This document shows, piece after piece, positions 1 to 12,584 of a stretch of 64,000 bases of DNA (positions are counted from its first letter, which is position 1; every line of letters starts with the position of its first letter). Where the stretch lies: contig JAXGGA010002212.1 in assembly GCA_038373865.1 (NCBI GenBank), forward strand, positions 1 to 64,000. The letters are read 5' to 3'. The notes below the pieces were generated by a model. It was not told the origin of the DNA, did no database searches, and worked only from the letters and a program-made list of their open reading frames with translations. The position numbers and the translations under genes were made by a program. Origin of the DNA: Uloborus plumipes. Taxonomy: Eukaryota > Arthropoda > Arachnida > Araneae > Uloboridae.

Positions 1-98
1 GTTATTATTATTATTACTATTACTACTACTATTACTACTACTACTGTTATTATTATTATTATTACTATTACTACTACTATTACTATTACTACCACTAC

Positions 99-137
<39 letters not shown>

Positions 138-314
138 TATTATTACTATTACTACTACTATTAGTACTACTATTATTATTACTACAATTACTACTACTAT
201 TACTACTACTGCTACTACTACTACTACTAATATTATTATTACTATTATTACTACTACTACTGTTATTATTATTATTATTACTATTACTACTACTATTACT
301 ATTACTACCACTAC

Positions 315-353
<39 letters not shown>

Positions 354-787
354 TATTATTACTATTACTACTACTGTTTTTTTTATTATTATTATTACTA
401 TTATTATTACTATTATTATTACTATTACTACTACTATTAGTACTACTATTATTATTACTACAATTACTACTACTATTACTACTACTGCTACTACTACTAC
501 CACTAATATTATTATTACTATTATTACTATTATTATTACTATTACTCCTACTATTAGTACTACTATTACTATTACTACTTTTACTACTACTATTACTACT
601 ACTGCTACTACTACTACTACTACTACTAATATTATTATTATTATCATTATTATCATCATAATCATGATCATCATCATCATCATCGCCATCATCATCATCG
701 CCATCATCATTATTATTATTATTATTGTTATTATTATCATCATAATCATGATTATCATCATCATCCTCATCAACATCGCCATCATCA

Positions 788-827
<40 letters not shown>

Positions 828-835
828 TGTTCTAG
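1..835. repeat. TTA/CTA trinucleotide microsatellite with higher-order structure
   Basis: The block consists almost only of ATT, ACT and, near its right end, ATC triplets. Imperfect blocks repeat: one marked by ATTACTACCACTACTGTTAT occurs near 85 and 300, and one marked by TAGTACTACTATTATTATT occurs near 162 and 437 with a shorter version near 554. The array therefore grew partly by duplication of units of about 200-280 bp and not only by triplet slippage. The poly-isoleucine reading frame in it is a by-product of the triplet repeat. Confidence 0.95.
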
Positions 836-904
836 CGAATACGAACTACCTCAAATTTATTGAATTGACCACCTCTTCATTCAGTGAAATAACCCAAGCA
901 ATAA

Positions 905-1420
905 AAGTCCTACTATGTGTTAATCCATTAAAAGTACAGTAGCGTAATTTGTTAATGCCTCTGAAAAATACTTGTACATAACTATCTTCGATGTTCAAGA
1001 TAAGATTGTGTCAGAGAAGAAAAAAGAAACGATCTGATTAGATATCCATCAATAAACTTCACCCGATCAAAATAAATACACACAATGTGAGCGTAAAGTG
1101 TGAAAGATATTTTCTTTGGGAAACTTCCTTCAGACGTATTTCTTTTAGGAAATTTCCCAACGCGTAATATCTTCTTTAAGTAGATAATGATTCTTTCATT
1201 CTATGGACTGAGAGTGGCTCGACAGAGTGTATTGTTCGTCAGTGGAAAAGTTTCACGCTCGACAGGCTACTAAATATTCTATTACGCTATTTTTCTTCCT
1301 AATTAGGAACTCAGAATTTATGTCCTTAAAGACGCAGTTAACGCTGAAATTAACTTCTCTAAACAAAGCAAAGTGAGAGGTAACTTTGTAAGGTTCTTGA
1401 ACTTTGAAATGTTTATGATT
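905..1420 (+). repeat. Diverged dispersed repeat, copy 1 (pair of 14235-14740)
   Basis: This stretch aligns collinearly with 14235-14740. Shared words include TTTGTTAATGC, ATGAGCG or GTGAGCG followed by AAA-TGTGAAAG, TTGGGAAACTT, and GTGGAAAA or GCGGAAAA near 1240 and 14550. By eye the copies differ at roughly 25-35% of positions. Both copies lie beside a trinucleotide microsatellite, on opposite sides. No coding potential is visible. It could be an old transposon fragment. Confidence 0.6.
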
Positions 1421-3796
1421 AAAAAAAATGCGTTGTACAATATTGTTTAAAAATATTTTTTTGAATAACAATATATCCGTAAGGATTTTTTCTTCAGGTC
1501 GGGAAATAATAATGCTGAAAAATGGATGGAAAGCCTTTTTTCTCGTCGTAGAGTCGAAGTCATTTGATATCATTTTATAATTTTGCTTTTTCACTTATTA
1601 TACCTTGTGTAACGAGAGGAGGCGTCTCAAAGTCAAATTAATTTCCCACTCTCCGCACTTTTCCCCCGATGGTTGTCATAGTTACTACGCTGTGGACTTT
1701 GTCCCCACTTAGCGTTTGCAAGAACAGTTAAAATTGCTTTATGCGTAAACTATTATTCTATTGAAAAATCAACGTTAATAAAGCGCAACATTTTCTTAGA
1801 AATGTTTGCTGTTGACTAGATTTGTTAGAAAACGTTAAGAAATAACTGAAACATGAGGATATAAATAATAGCATAAGCCTACTTCGATAAACGCAAAATA
1901 AATGAAATGCCTCAACAGCAGTGCATAAAAAAATGAAGACGATGCAAAATTTCTGAACTTTGTTCGCCTATTTTAAAAGTAACTGAGTGTAGCTTATTAC
2001 CCTTTTGCAACATGTGCTAATCAAGATTTTTTAAAAAGAATAAAATTGATGTGAAACAAAAACATTTAATGTATCAAACTAAGGCATACGTTTTTGCATC
2101 AAAGTGTAAAGTTTCATGTTCACTTTAATTTCATCTTTGAAACTTTCTTTCGAGAATGCTGTTAATTTGTTCTGTTAAATTGTCAAAGAGATAGTTTGAA
2201 ACAAAGTAAAATTGCATTATGACACGCTACAAAGATTACTGAAGAGGCTAGATAAAGTGTTTCAAGTACATTAATTTGAACGCCTAATTTTGATAAATCA
2301 AATAGCACACTTTAAGAAAAAAATTATATTGCTTTATTCTTAAAACAAAACTGAAGTAAGATGTATCAAATTCAAAAGTGATAAGAGCTTATAATCTAAG
2401 AATGAGGGGGAAACTTATGCAAAAGTGAATTTTGTTTTGTAAATTTAAAAATGTTGATAAAAAGGTTGAAAAGGCAAAAGTTCAATTTATTATCTTTGAG
2501 CAATACTCAAATTATTTTGGTTCAACTACCTTAGAATTTGTTTTGAGTCAAAATTTAATAGCATAAATATTTCTTTAACGTAACTTCTCCCTCTCCCTGA
2601 ACTGAAACATTTTCAAATGCCTCAAAAAAGGTAGTAAAAGGGCGTAGAAAAGGCTATGAAAGTGAAATTATTAAAAAACCTGCTTTATCAGAATTTTTCG
2701 AAAAGTTTCTCTTTTGCCAATATTTTGAAAGCTTAGTCTTAAGTCGACGGCTTAGATCATCGGAAAAGTATTTGAAAACTCAAAAAGTATTTCCAAATAA
2801 TAGTTCTGTTGCTAACAATTTAAGATACGGATAATAGAAACCAGGTGATATTAGAGCCTCCAATATAAGAGATTGATTTCGAGCAAAAAAAAAAATCTTC
2901 CCTTTCTGAAAATTTTTTTGACAGTGGCTTATCCCGCTTTAAAGTACTTGAAACTTTGTAAAAAGTACAATAGAATACAGTGTTTTGTAACAAAACAAAC
3001 AACAAGAAAGAAAATGAATCATGTTCTATTATATTGCCAGTTAAATTACATCAAAATAACATGATAAAAAAGTTTAAAAGAAATCGGAAAAAGTTTTTGC
3101 TGTGTAATCATATTATCAACGAAATTGAAGTTTCATATATCGAACAACGTAACATGTCGGATTGTAATATATTCTCTCTGGTCAAAAAATTGTAAATGAA
3201 AAGTGTTCATCCTTCTGAAATGAGTGTACATTTTAATATGGCTTTCGCGTTTATGGTTTTCCCTCAATCAAGTTTTCATTATTGCGGCCCAGATTTTTTG
3301 AGTATATTTTCAACAATTTGTCTATACTCTGGTTTAAATTTGTTCCATGTTTTTAAGAGCAAATTTCAAGAACTAGGAATAATTGCAGTTTAAACGCCCT
3401 AGTAGTCTGGGACAAACCTAACTGTGGGCAACATTGGAGGAATTCACTGCAGACCCAAATCACAGCATTTACGGACGTTTATCATACTAGGTTTGCCCCA
3501 ACTAAAGGCAGCTATAAAGACAGGCCCGTGAACGCAATCAAGATTCACCACTTTTGAATCCAAGCTTAATTACTTTTACTTTCATTTTCAAGTGTTGCGA
3601 CATAAGGTTACCAGAAAAAAGTTTTTTATAATATCAAAACGTGTCCAAATTCCACGTGCTGCTAAATTGCTCCACTAAAAAATTACCAACACCGAAACAC
3701 TTTTCCAGAAAAAACAACCACTCCAAGTCACAACAAAGTTGAAGACGATTTTGTGAAATCCAAGGAGTCCAAACTGTAATCTTGATGCGTCCGGCT
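1421..3796. other. AT-rich stretch without recognisable gene
   Basis: Only short open frames of 60-71 codons occur. None has a recognisable motif or a believable context. Several A/T homopolymers are present. I see no RNA gene or repeat boundary. Confidence 0.6.
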
Positions 3797-4092
3797 CATC
3801 TATATATCACACACATCCAGGGTCCCCCGTACCTACCACTACTCGTGGTTTAACCGGGATAGGACCCTGAAGAGCGCTCTGTTCTTTTTGAACCAGACCA
3901 AGGGCCGAGCAAACCCTTGGCCCAGCACCCCCAGAGGTATCGTTTCACTTGGAGGACTTTGTGACCACGACATTTTTAACGTCCCCCAGCCACCATTAAT
4001 CAAGACGGTGGATCTTTGATCGTCTGGGATCGAACCCGGGTCCCTCCGTCACTGAATACGACGCCTTACCGAACGGCTAGCCACGGCGCCCG
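3797..4092 (-). mobile_element. tRNA-derived SINE, reverse orientation
   Basis: On the minus strand the element starts with a tRNA-like head (4092 down to about 4020). It has an A-box-like TGGCTAGCCGTTCGG and a B box GGTTCGATCCC. A GC-richer non-tRNA body follows down to about 3797. The local GC content is far above the flanks. The word TCTATATA occurs just outside both ends (about 3800 and 4103) and could be a target-site duplication, but it is short and AT-rich. The head lacks a convincing cloverleaf, so this is a retroposon and not a tRNA gene. Confidence 0.7.
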
Positions 4093-5039
4093 AGCCTTCG
4101 TCTATATAGAGGCCTAGTCGCGCTTATTTTTTACTATATTTAAAACAAAGAGACTTCTTACGCGCGGGGCCACCATGGTCAAGTGTGTCTGAGAGTTCCG
4201 AGCCCGGATTGGTGTTGGAACCGGTCCTTTCTAAATCGCCGCTCGGGCCATGAAATGTACCTTCTCTTTCAAGTGTGTCTAGTCCCTTTTTTGGGGTGAA
4301 TTGTGGGTTATTGTGTGATATGAATGGGCTGACTCACCCTATAAACGGTCCCTGTAACATGAGAATGATGGTACTGTGGACCAGGTTGTATGTAAACTGA
4401 AATATTGGAAGTAAGTTTATATCATATCTATAGGTGAATTAAATTATGCTGAGTGTGAAAAGACTTGTACTCGACAAAGATTCATCATTTCAAGTTCAAT
4501 CTTTACCTTGGCGAATTTGTTTCTTTTAGAAATGTCTTTCATAAATGCAGGAACACAGAAAGTTTAATAGAGATCGAGTGAGTGCTATCGAGCACAAGAC
4601 AAACTATATCTCACGGGTACCAGTACTGTCCTTGTTAACTTATATATTAACGGAAGATTTGTTATGAATTCCCTGCCTACACGCTTTACCTAAGATAAAA
4701 AAGAGTCCTTTCAAAAGCCATTAAGCACCTATCTTTAACACTCACAGTATTAATTGCTTCAAATACTCGCTTTTCAACTATTAATCAAATAAGTTGAGAG
4801 ATCAAGTAGTAGCTCGTGGCAGAGTAAAAATTTCTTTCATGAGGTGCCGTCACAATCCGCAAATAGAGGCTAATGAATCTTGTGCCAGTGCGATCCCCGA
4901 ATGTTGTGTCCTGTTTGTAATCTTCAGGGTTTTGAAATGCAAGTTGAATGGATGTTTCATTTCAGGAACAGTTTGACATTTTATTTGAACCCGAAAATTA
5001 AAGAGGTTATGGTCGCTTCGCAGTGAACTTTACTCTTGC
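4093..5039. other. No recognisable gene
   Basis: Ordinary AT-rich DNA. The 60-codon open frame at 4794 has no features to support it. Confidence 0.5.
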
Positions 5040-5350
5040 AATAAATAAACGGTTGTTTTACAGTATAATACAGGAAACAGAAGTGCCGACAGAGATATAC
5101 CAGCAGAGGAATAATGCAGGATCCAGAGGAAGTAAAATGCACAGTAATAAGCTGTATAACAATTTTATAGTTTTACTGTAAAATTAGCAATTTTACAGAT
5201 TATTACCACAAAATTAACTGTATTATATTGTAAAAACAACAGTATAATACTGGCAGCAGAGGTTCCAGTTTAAAACTGTAAAACACGATTAGCAATTTTT
5301 GCATTTTAATAGCACAAAATTAGATGTATTACACTGTAAAAACAACATTT
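5040..5350. repeat. ACAGT/ACTGT palindromic element, degenerate copy
   Basis: Repeated short words such as ACAGTATAATAC, GTAATAAGCTGTA and ACTGTAAAATTAGCAATTTTA alternate in both orientations. The same family occurs at 6331, 21840, 52211 and 58999. Clear terminal CACTG...CAGTG ends are missing here, so the copy is truncated or eroded. Confidence 0.7.
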
Positions 5351-6330
5351 ATTGTTTGCAACTCTTGGTACAAGTGAAAAGAATGCACCATGCATGACAT
5401 ATGTTTTGCCAATAGTTCAACTCTGGCTTTTACATGAAACTGATAACGCAACAACCTGTGATACGACTAACTCTAATTAGTTCTAATAGTACATATCTGT
5501 GCATGTACAATGCATATGGACGTGATAATCTGAGAATCGAAACGAACCAACTCTGAATAGTTTCTAATCGTTAAGCTGCTGTGCATTGACATGCAAATAA
5601 TGACAAAAATTTGATGTATAGCAGTCATTCTCTAAATAGTTCGAAATTGGTTATAAATTGGAATTCCTCACACACACAAAAAAAGTACACAAGAAATGGA
5701 AAATGACTTTGTGATGAAAAAAAAACCTTATTATATTACTTCGACTTCTTCATCTTATATTTTCAGGAAAATTTTATCTGCTGTTTTTTCAAGATAACCC
5801 CCCCCCCTCACCGCCATATTTGCTCCCCATTTCCCATTTAAATTAAACGCTTAATGCTTTTTAATGGATTTATATTTTTTTGCTGATTTATTTTGCACTT
5901 TAATAAGAGTTCTTAATGTTTCATTTATTTGGCAAGTTATTTTGCATAGTAAGGAAGCTTTAATGCTGTTTAATGGTTCAATTTGGTTTTAAAAGTTGTT
6001 ATTTCTTTACGTCCCAATTAACTTTAATCCTGCTTAAGGCTTTTTTTAATCCAGAGAAGAACAATTGTATAAACAAAATAATGTTTGGAAAAAATACACT
6101 GCAAAAAATAAATGTAGTTTGAATAGTAATAATACTGCTAAATTTATAGCCAATTTGCAAACAATTAAATTGTCGGCAATTTTGCAACCCAAATATTTCA
6201 AGCTGAACATCTATACATATTTATCTCTATTTCTTTCACTAAAACATGTTGTCAGTGAAAACCTGTGTAATTTGACCACTTGCGGTTACTTACTTAGGCA
6301 GATGGTCAAGTTATAGAGGTTGATACGTAG
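5351..6330. other. No recognisable gene
   Basis: AT-rich DNA between two copies of the ACAGT family, with an AT-rich block of T homopolymers around 5760-6060. Two overlapping opposite-strand frames (5999-6316) share composition and not function. I see nothing supportable. Confidence 0.5.
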
Positions 6331-6679
6331 CACTGTAAAAATGAATGTCGTTCCTCACAGTATATTAACAGCATTTATAGTACTAAACTGTACAATTTCT
6401 AATTACAGCAATACACTATAAAACTGACAATTTCGCTTCATTTTACAGTTTTATACCTGGAGCCTCTGCTGCACAGTATTATACTGTTAGTTTTTTTACA
6501 AGCATAATACAGCTAAGTTGCGTGGCAATAAACTGTACAATGGCTAACTTTACCGTAAGAAACTCTAAAACTGCTAGTTTAGTACACTTCATTGCTGTGC
6601 AGTTTAACGAGCTTTAAAACTGGGAAATCTCTGTCGGCTGCCAGTATTATACTGTAAAAACAAGCTCATTTTTACAGTG
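6331..6679. mobile_element. ACAGT/ACTGT palindromic MITE, complete copy
   Basis: The copy begins CACTGTAAAAATGAATG and ends CATTTTTACAGTG, which are inverted matches. The interior is built from palindromic pieces in which ACAGT and ACTGT are separated by AT-rich spacers of about 5-10 bp. It contains the family marker GGAGCCTCTGCTGC. TAG lies immediately outside both ends, which may be a short target duplication. No protein is encoded. Confidence 0.75.
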
Positions 6680-6774
6680 TAGATGTATTTTAGTTTTTAA
6701 CACGTTGGTTATACTTTAAAGCAATGTATTGTCATTAAAATAAGTGACAAGTTTAAAATATATATATATATATC

Positions 6775-9700
6775 TCATTCCTTATAGCGTCTCTAGTTGC
6801 ATCGACAGCTTAATTTCCAAAGGCGCGTCTTTTCTCATATATATTCGACAAGAACTCATCTCAATCTCTAGTCTTGACTCAGAGTGAGATACTGCCAGTC
6901 TAATCACCAGAGATCATGCACATACGAAAAACACACAATACGACATCCGCCTCCTCATGTGTCTATTACAACGGTGGTATGTGATATCGAGCGCCGCAAC
7001 TCATCACGCACCGACAGGCGAACACCATCTATCACATCTTATAAATATTAATCATCGTCAGCCGATGCATTGACTCACGATTTTTCTCAGACCCCTACAT
7101 ACACTCATTCACTGTCACGCGCTCACTGATCTAGGCGCTCAAACAGAGTCTATTGACATATGAGCGACTAATTTCACTAGAAGTCTGACTAGATATCACG
7201 AGTCGAGCACCGTGCATTTCGAGAGAGATCAATGAGACTTCGATTATCGTTCGCAACACACACCACAGGCAGTGCGCGGGTAGATCGTGGTTTAACTATG
7301 TTTCGCCAATGGTCTTAATCTCGCCTACTGAATTATCGATTGGTTAATGTTTTGGCGTCTAATGGAGTCAAGAGCTATATTTGTACTTGAAAAAGCAATA
7401 GATTATTCTACTTGACAGTGATCAACATTACAACAGCCACATCTCTCGTGCACAGAAGAGCGCATGAGTGTGTCTCATGACTACGAACACTGTCGAGTCA
7501 ATATCGTGATCTGAGGCCTTCATTCTTCACATGCATGGAGGTGTACTATATTAGTGAGTGTGAACAATATAGATTCAGCAGCTCACACATGCGGACAACA
7601 GCTTACTACATCTCCGGTTGGAGTGCTCTACATATGGTCTCAGACAGACTCTCGTCAATGAGCTTGTAGAGAAGACCAGTTCTTCACATGTTCTGAGTAC
7701 ACTCTAATTGACATAAGCACAGCTTGCTAGATTAGCAATCTGAATAGGTCATCTACTACGACTAGTTGAAGCTTCGAACTAGTTTCTTCATCCGATATAT
7801 ATCTCTCTCTCACGCGATGTGATTTTCTCTATACAGTTTAAAGCGTGAGTGTAACAGTCTCCGTGCGTTACCACTTTAATATTCTAAACACAGCTCGAGT
7901 TTTTTACTCATATTCTGTTATAGCAGCTTACACCGACTATAATCATTGGTGTGCTCTATCTTTCTACACACGTCTGTAACAGTCGGAGACACAAGTGAAA
8001 TTTACACATGCTTAGATACTAGTATCGCTCTCAGTCAAGAGAAGAGAGGAGCCTATATTAGAAGCTTAGGCTCACTCTGCTAGGTCTCTTTCTATGACTT
8101 TAGCGTTATGCGCAGGAACAAGTGTAACATTTGTTGAGTGTGCTCAATGATACGTCTATTTACAGACGTCGAGACTACAGTTTAGTGAGTCTGTTTCAGT
8201 ACTCAAGAGTAACTCGTCACATTCTTCGAGTATATGACAAGTCTACTATCCTTGGCATGCGATGGATATTTTCACTTCTACAGATGAGCCGAAAAAGAGA
8301 CACGAGTGAAACTTTAAGGCGTAATCCTTATATAAAGGTAGGATTATTACAAAATCATAATATACTGTTCCTGTCAAACACAGGAATCGCTCTCTCACAG
8401 ATTCATACCCTTTGATTTTTTTTTAATTGAGAATTATCTAGCTTTGCTATTTGTAAATACAGTTGGTCCGCTTATTAAATGTCGGTTAAAAGAATATCGA
8501 GCTATCAAGTGAGCGAATTATCTCCATCTACATTAGTTACTCAGCTGAGTCACGTGACAAACCATTATCTCTATTAACTACAATCTTTGACAGCCGGAGC
8601 TGGTAGGTCACAATATTCTGACCACTTGGTGAGCAGATACTTCGTTTTATCTAGTCATTATTATCACACATGCACGCGAGTAGGCTTTCATGTCACAAGC
8701 AATGCGATAACTGTAGTTTATATTCTAAGGCTTAAGTGAAATGGCAATTATCTTGTTAGAATAAATATAGCATTCATTAACTCCTCTCAAAGGCAACAAT
8801 TCGAATATTCGAAATAAATTACTACAAAAAATGCACTTTATCATCTGATAAGAGCCGTTATGTGTCCCCCTTTTGCTTTTAAATCACTATCTGCAATATA
8901 CTTTGAAGATAGCTAGTTCTATCTAGTGATTGACATCTGTTTTATTGGTCTATAGCGTGTGCTCTATCAAACGATTCACTAACGTACTTACTGACATAGC
9001 CCTGACATAAGTATGTATCGTGCGGAGAGAGATGATCCGAGCTGACTCTATACTATAGGGAATGTCAGTACTCTTTCTTTGTGTAATAACACACAGAGAG
9101 ACTAAGCAATTTCTCGTGCGTCACGCATGCACGCATCGTTAAGATATAGGCGATTGGGTGCTCTATAGTCTTATTTTACATTGACACATATCTTTCCATT
9201 CCTGGTTTTTTCTATCTTCTGTGTATCTCATTCTACTCTACAGGAGCTTGCTAGACCTCTAATATAGCAATCTGAATTACGAGTATATGTATTCTGGACT
9301 ATTCACAAGACACGAGTAGTACACCAGTTACTCTATTAGTATAGCATGACAAGGCACTGATTTTAATCAGTGAGGAAACAAAGCTTAAGGTCAAGTGCTT
9401 AATTTGTGAGCCTGTATATGAGAAAATCATTCATAAAACATCCTATTAGTTTTTTGAAGAATAAAGATGATAGATTACTCTTGACAACCTATCCATCTTC
9501 CTTCTCGCACTTTCACTCAGTTGTGTGTTTTTGAATGCATATCGGTACTATGTGAGTGGAGACGCAGGGTGTGCGGAGTGTGTAGACAATCAAGTATCTT
9601 TACTATCTATAGTTGCAATTGTATTGATGCGTATACAATTCAGGTGATCACTCGCGGCGTCACTACATGTGGAGTCTATTATCTCTTGAGTAAGCCCGTT

Positions 9701-10340
9701 AAGGTGGATAGGCCAAAATTCAAAGATCATTTGAAAAATAATTATGTAGCAGAAGAGAAATGCTCTGAGTGAGAGAGAGTATTAATTCAAACTATAATGT
9801 CCTTCATGTAGAATGTATTGATGTGGGGGAAATAGCTGGTATGGTACCTACCACTACTTTCCTTTACGTGCAAATTGTCTTAGAAAATGACTAAGTGCGA
9901 AAAGAGTGCATAGAGTGATCAAGATAACCAATTCAAAACAGTTTATGTGCACCGTGATTGTGCCTTGACAGAATCCACGACAACAATGCAAAAAACGAAA
10001 AAGGTTTGTGATTAACAATGATTGAATACTCCTAAATAGTCGCCGTATTTTTAAACATCATGTCAGAACACTGTTGAGTTTTGTGAATGTTCAGCTACAA
10101 TACACGACAGACATCTACATATTGCGCCAAAATTGAACACTCCCCACGCCCCAAAAATCGCCAAAATTTATTATTCGCCAAATTGGGCAACCAAACTCTA
10201 CTCAGTTAGCGCGCCGGATAGACTGCTGTAGGATGGGCGCCAGGTCTGTGCGCCATAGTGAGTGCGGCGACGCGAAGTGTCACTTATTCGAGCGTGCTCA
10301 CATATGTACTCTCTCGCACTTGTGTCTGGATTGAAATTAA
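6775..10340. other. Anomalous block resembling unpolished long-read consensus
   Basis: Texture changes near 6775, with many CTC, GAGT, TATAGC and ACACAC words and few long homopolymers. It returns to normal near 10340. From about 9780 the block overlaps a family A repeat that has clean copies at 19.1, 22.7 and 28.8 kb. Here that repeat is riddled with extra single bases. For example, TGAATACTCCTAAATAGTCG appears where the clean copy reads TAATCTCCTAAATATCG. After about 10340 the same repeat is nearly identical to its relatives. The block is therefore better explained as low-accuracy sequence than as biology. The open frames at 8131-8415 and 9521-9772 should not be trusted. Confidence 0.65.
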
Positions 10341-11381
10341 CTACTGAATGATTTACTCCATAAAAGGGGTAAAACACCCCCTTGGGACATTCGAATGCAA
10401 CCCCAAGGGGAGATGCACAAAAATAAGCCAAAAGAGAAAATAAGAACAATTTTGTTGCTCACAGAAACCAACAGAAATCTTACCAAAATTTGAAAGAAGA
10501 AGAAAGTTTCCTTTCCTAGCTTTAAAAACAAAACAATACATTTGCCGAAATGAAACACTTTAAAAAGAACGATGCAATGTCGCAATTTATACGATATTTG
10601 GTTAATCTTTGTGCTTTGGGTACCCCTTTCTCGCTAAATGGGCGATAGACGCGCCTACTACTGTTTCCAAACGTTGCCAAAATCAATATTGCTGAAATGC
10701 GAAATCTATGAAAATGAAAAAAAAAAAAAAAATCCGCCAAATCTTTTAATTAAGTCATTAGTATATTGGAAACAGGGTTGCCAGAAAAATACTACGCTCC
10801 TTATTTGGGCCAAAAAAATACTACCGTAGTATCAAAAATACTACGTCTGGCAACGCTGGAAAAAGAACGAAACAAAAATAAGTATGAACACGTAACCATG
10901 GTAACAACATGAAAAGTTGATTTCCGTTGATAAAATAATTCATTTCATCTCTATTTTCAAACAAATTTTATTCTCGAGCTTAACCATTTTAGAATCGTTT
11001 GGCTTGCTTTACTGAAGGTAAGCCTTGAATTCCGGGATTCTAAAAACAATTGTTACAGCTCTCCTGATGATCGTAGAAACTTCGAAAAAACTTCATTTTG
11101 TGCAGAAAATTTCAAGCTTTCGAATGACATAAGACTTGAAAATGTGTATGAAATATTTCTTCCCTATTTTATCGAATTTCCGCTAAGAATTCGAATAGAA
11201 AAAGAACGAAATGGAATTTTCGAAAAATCGCTTCGAGGTGCAAAACTACATGCTACAAACTAATTTTGTGCCAAGTGTCATGAAAATCGACCGAACGGTT
11301 TTGGCGCTACGCGCGTAATAGACAGACAGAAAGAAAGAAGGAAGGAAAGACAGACCCACCTTCAGCTTTATTATTAGTAGA
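9780..11381 (+). mobile_element. Family A dispersed element, copy A4 (5' part corrupted)
   Basis: The 3' two thirds (10340-11381) match copies A2 and A3 closely. They share a region with CACCCCCTTGGGACATTCG, a T-rich block, a segment with CTCTCCTGATGATCGTAGAA, then GAACGGTTTTGGCGCTACGC, a run of ACAG/GAAA words and the 3' end CAGCTTTATTATTAGTAGA. The 5' third is recognisable only through insertion noise. The CTAGCGGTACCCG head is not visible. No coding function is evident. Confidence 0.8.
10773..10858. mobile_element. 86-bp MITE with CAGGGTTGCCAGA ends nested in family A
   Basis: The segment begins CAGGGTTGCCAGA and ends TCTGGCAACGCTG, an inverted match with one mismatch. Copies occur at 23730-23815 in A2 and, with a 26-bp internal extra segment, at 29902-30013 in A3. 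Copy A1 lacks it. The interior contains CTACCGTAGTA, itself a palindrome. Such ends resemble hAT-type MITEs, but I cannot define a target duplication. Confidence 0.6.
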
Positions 11382-12054
11382 ACGAAGACGCAGTTAAGGA
11401 GCACAGAGAACCGGTAAATAGCAGCAACCTGATACAGCTTTTGAAAGTGATTTTATGGGACTCCAGTCGATCTTACTTCACGAAATACTATGAGGCGGCG
11501 AATCGTACTACAGAAATACTAATTTGTTGAACCTTATTACAATTTTTATAAGTACTACCTTCTCCTCCAACAGTCAACAAGACTAATATAGTTTCGCTAC
11601 GCACTCGATAGCTTTATTCGATCAGTCACATCGACATATAGTTTACTTTCTAGACAGTCTAAAAAGGTTTTTTACAATTTCTAACAATAGAATGGCATGA
11701 TGAGCGATTCGAAATAGGAGCTCAGATGGAAAATGTTTTAAATATTTTCTTCACCAACTTGTATTAGATTACAAAGCAGTTATAAGGTGCAAATACCAAG
11801 CACAAAGTAGAGATTAAGAGAACAAAAAAAATAAACAGAAAAAAAAAGGACATGTCGTCGAATATTCCATAAATCAGAAATAAACCACCCCAGTAGCAAA
11901 CTATTTTTACTTGCGGTTTTTTATTCAAAAATGCACGACGTTAAGAACAAACATCTGGCGCAAGATCTTCTTAACCAGCAGCAATCACGGCAACCTAAAT
12001 CAACTGAAGATCTACTTTTCATGTTGTTGCTGTGGGAGCACTCAAGATCAACAC
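11382..12054. other. No recognisable gene
   Basis: AT-rich sequence. 11520-11660 has a mixed texture similar to the anomalous block (TCGCTACGCACTCGATAGC) and may also contain uncertain bases. Confidence 0.4.
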
Positions 12055-12215
12055 TAACGGGCGGGGGGCGTTAGTCCGTCCATATAAGATCGCGAGTGTA
12101 GATATGGGGATTACACGATGAGCCACTTAGTGCTGCAACCATACGGTCACACGATTGAGGTTGCACTCACGCCTGATCTATAGAGATCTCTTCTACGCAT
12201 ACGCGTCTAATACTC
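12055..12215. other. Second short block of anomalous texture
   Basis: GC content and word usage shift abruptly, with a GGGCGGGGGGCG start and words such as ATCGCGAGTG, CACACGATTGAGG and ACGCATACGCGTC. The flanks are AT-rich. The style matches 6775-10340. No clean paralogue is available in the window to prove that it is noise. Confidence 0.35.
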
Positions 12216-12584
12216 TTTACAAAAAATATTTTGATACTTATTAAGTTGTTCCATTAAAATTGCTAAAATAATGTTATGTTCTCACATGCTTTCTAACTCA
12301 CATCAAAATATTTCCAGACACAAATAGTGACTAAAAATTTTCAATGACCAAAGACAGTTTAGAAAATTTGAAAATGAATTGGGATTTAGCCATTAATCCT
12401 AATTTTACTTCAGAAATTATTGTTTATTAATCTTACTAACACCAGAAAGCAAGGTTCAAAAGATTGCCGAGATTGACTCAAAATGGACTCAAGATCGACC
12501 GGTCGATCGTGAACGACGGTTGCTTATCGCTGTCTCAAAAACTTAACCATGATAAGATTTATAATGACAGCGTGGTGAAACGCT

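Noticed and set aside
664..942. Poly-isoleucine open frame
   Set aside because: A translation of the ATC/ATT microsatellite with no other protein feature.
1253..1594. 113-codon minus-strand frame
   Set aside because: Overlaps the diverged dispersed repeat. Its homologue near 14600 is not open in the same frame as far as I can read, and no domain is visible.
3820..3960. Host gene exon suggested by higher GC content
   Set aside because: The GC-rich patch is the body of the reversed SINE that ends at 4092.
8131..8415. 94-codon frame
   Set aside because: Lies in the block that appears to contain insertion errors, has no motif and cannot be trusted.
9521..9772. 83-codon Cys-rich frame
   Set aside because: Lies in the same suspect block. 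The Cys content is not arranged as a known domain.
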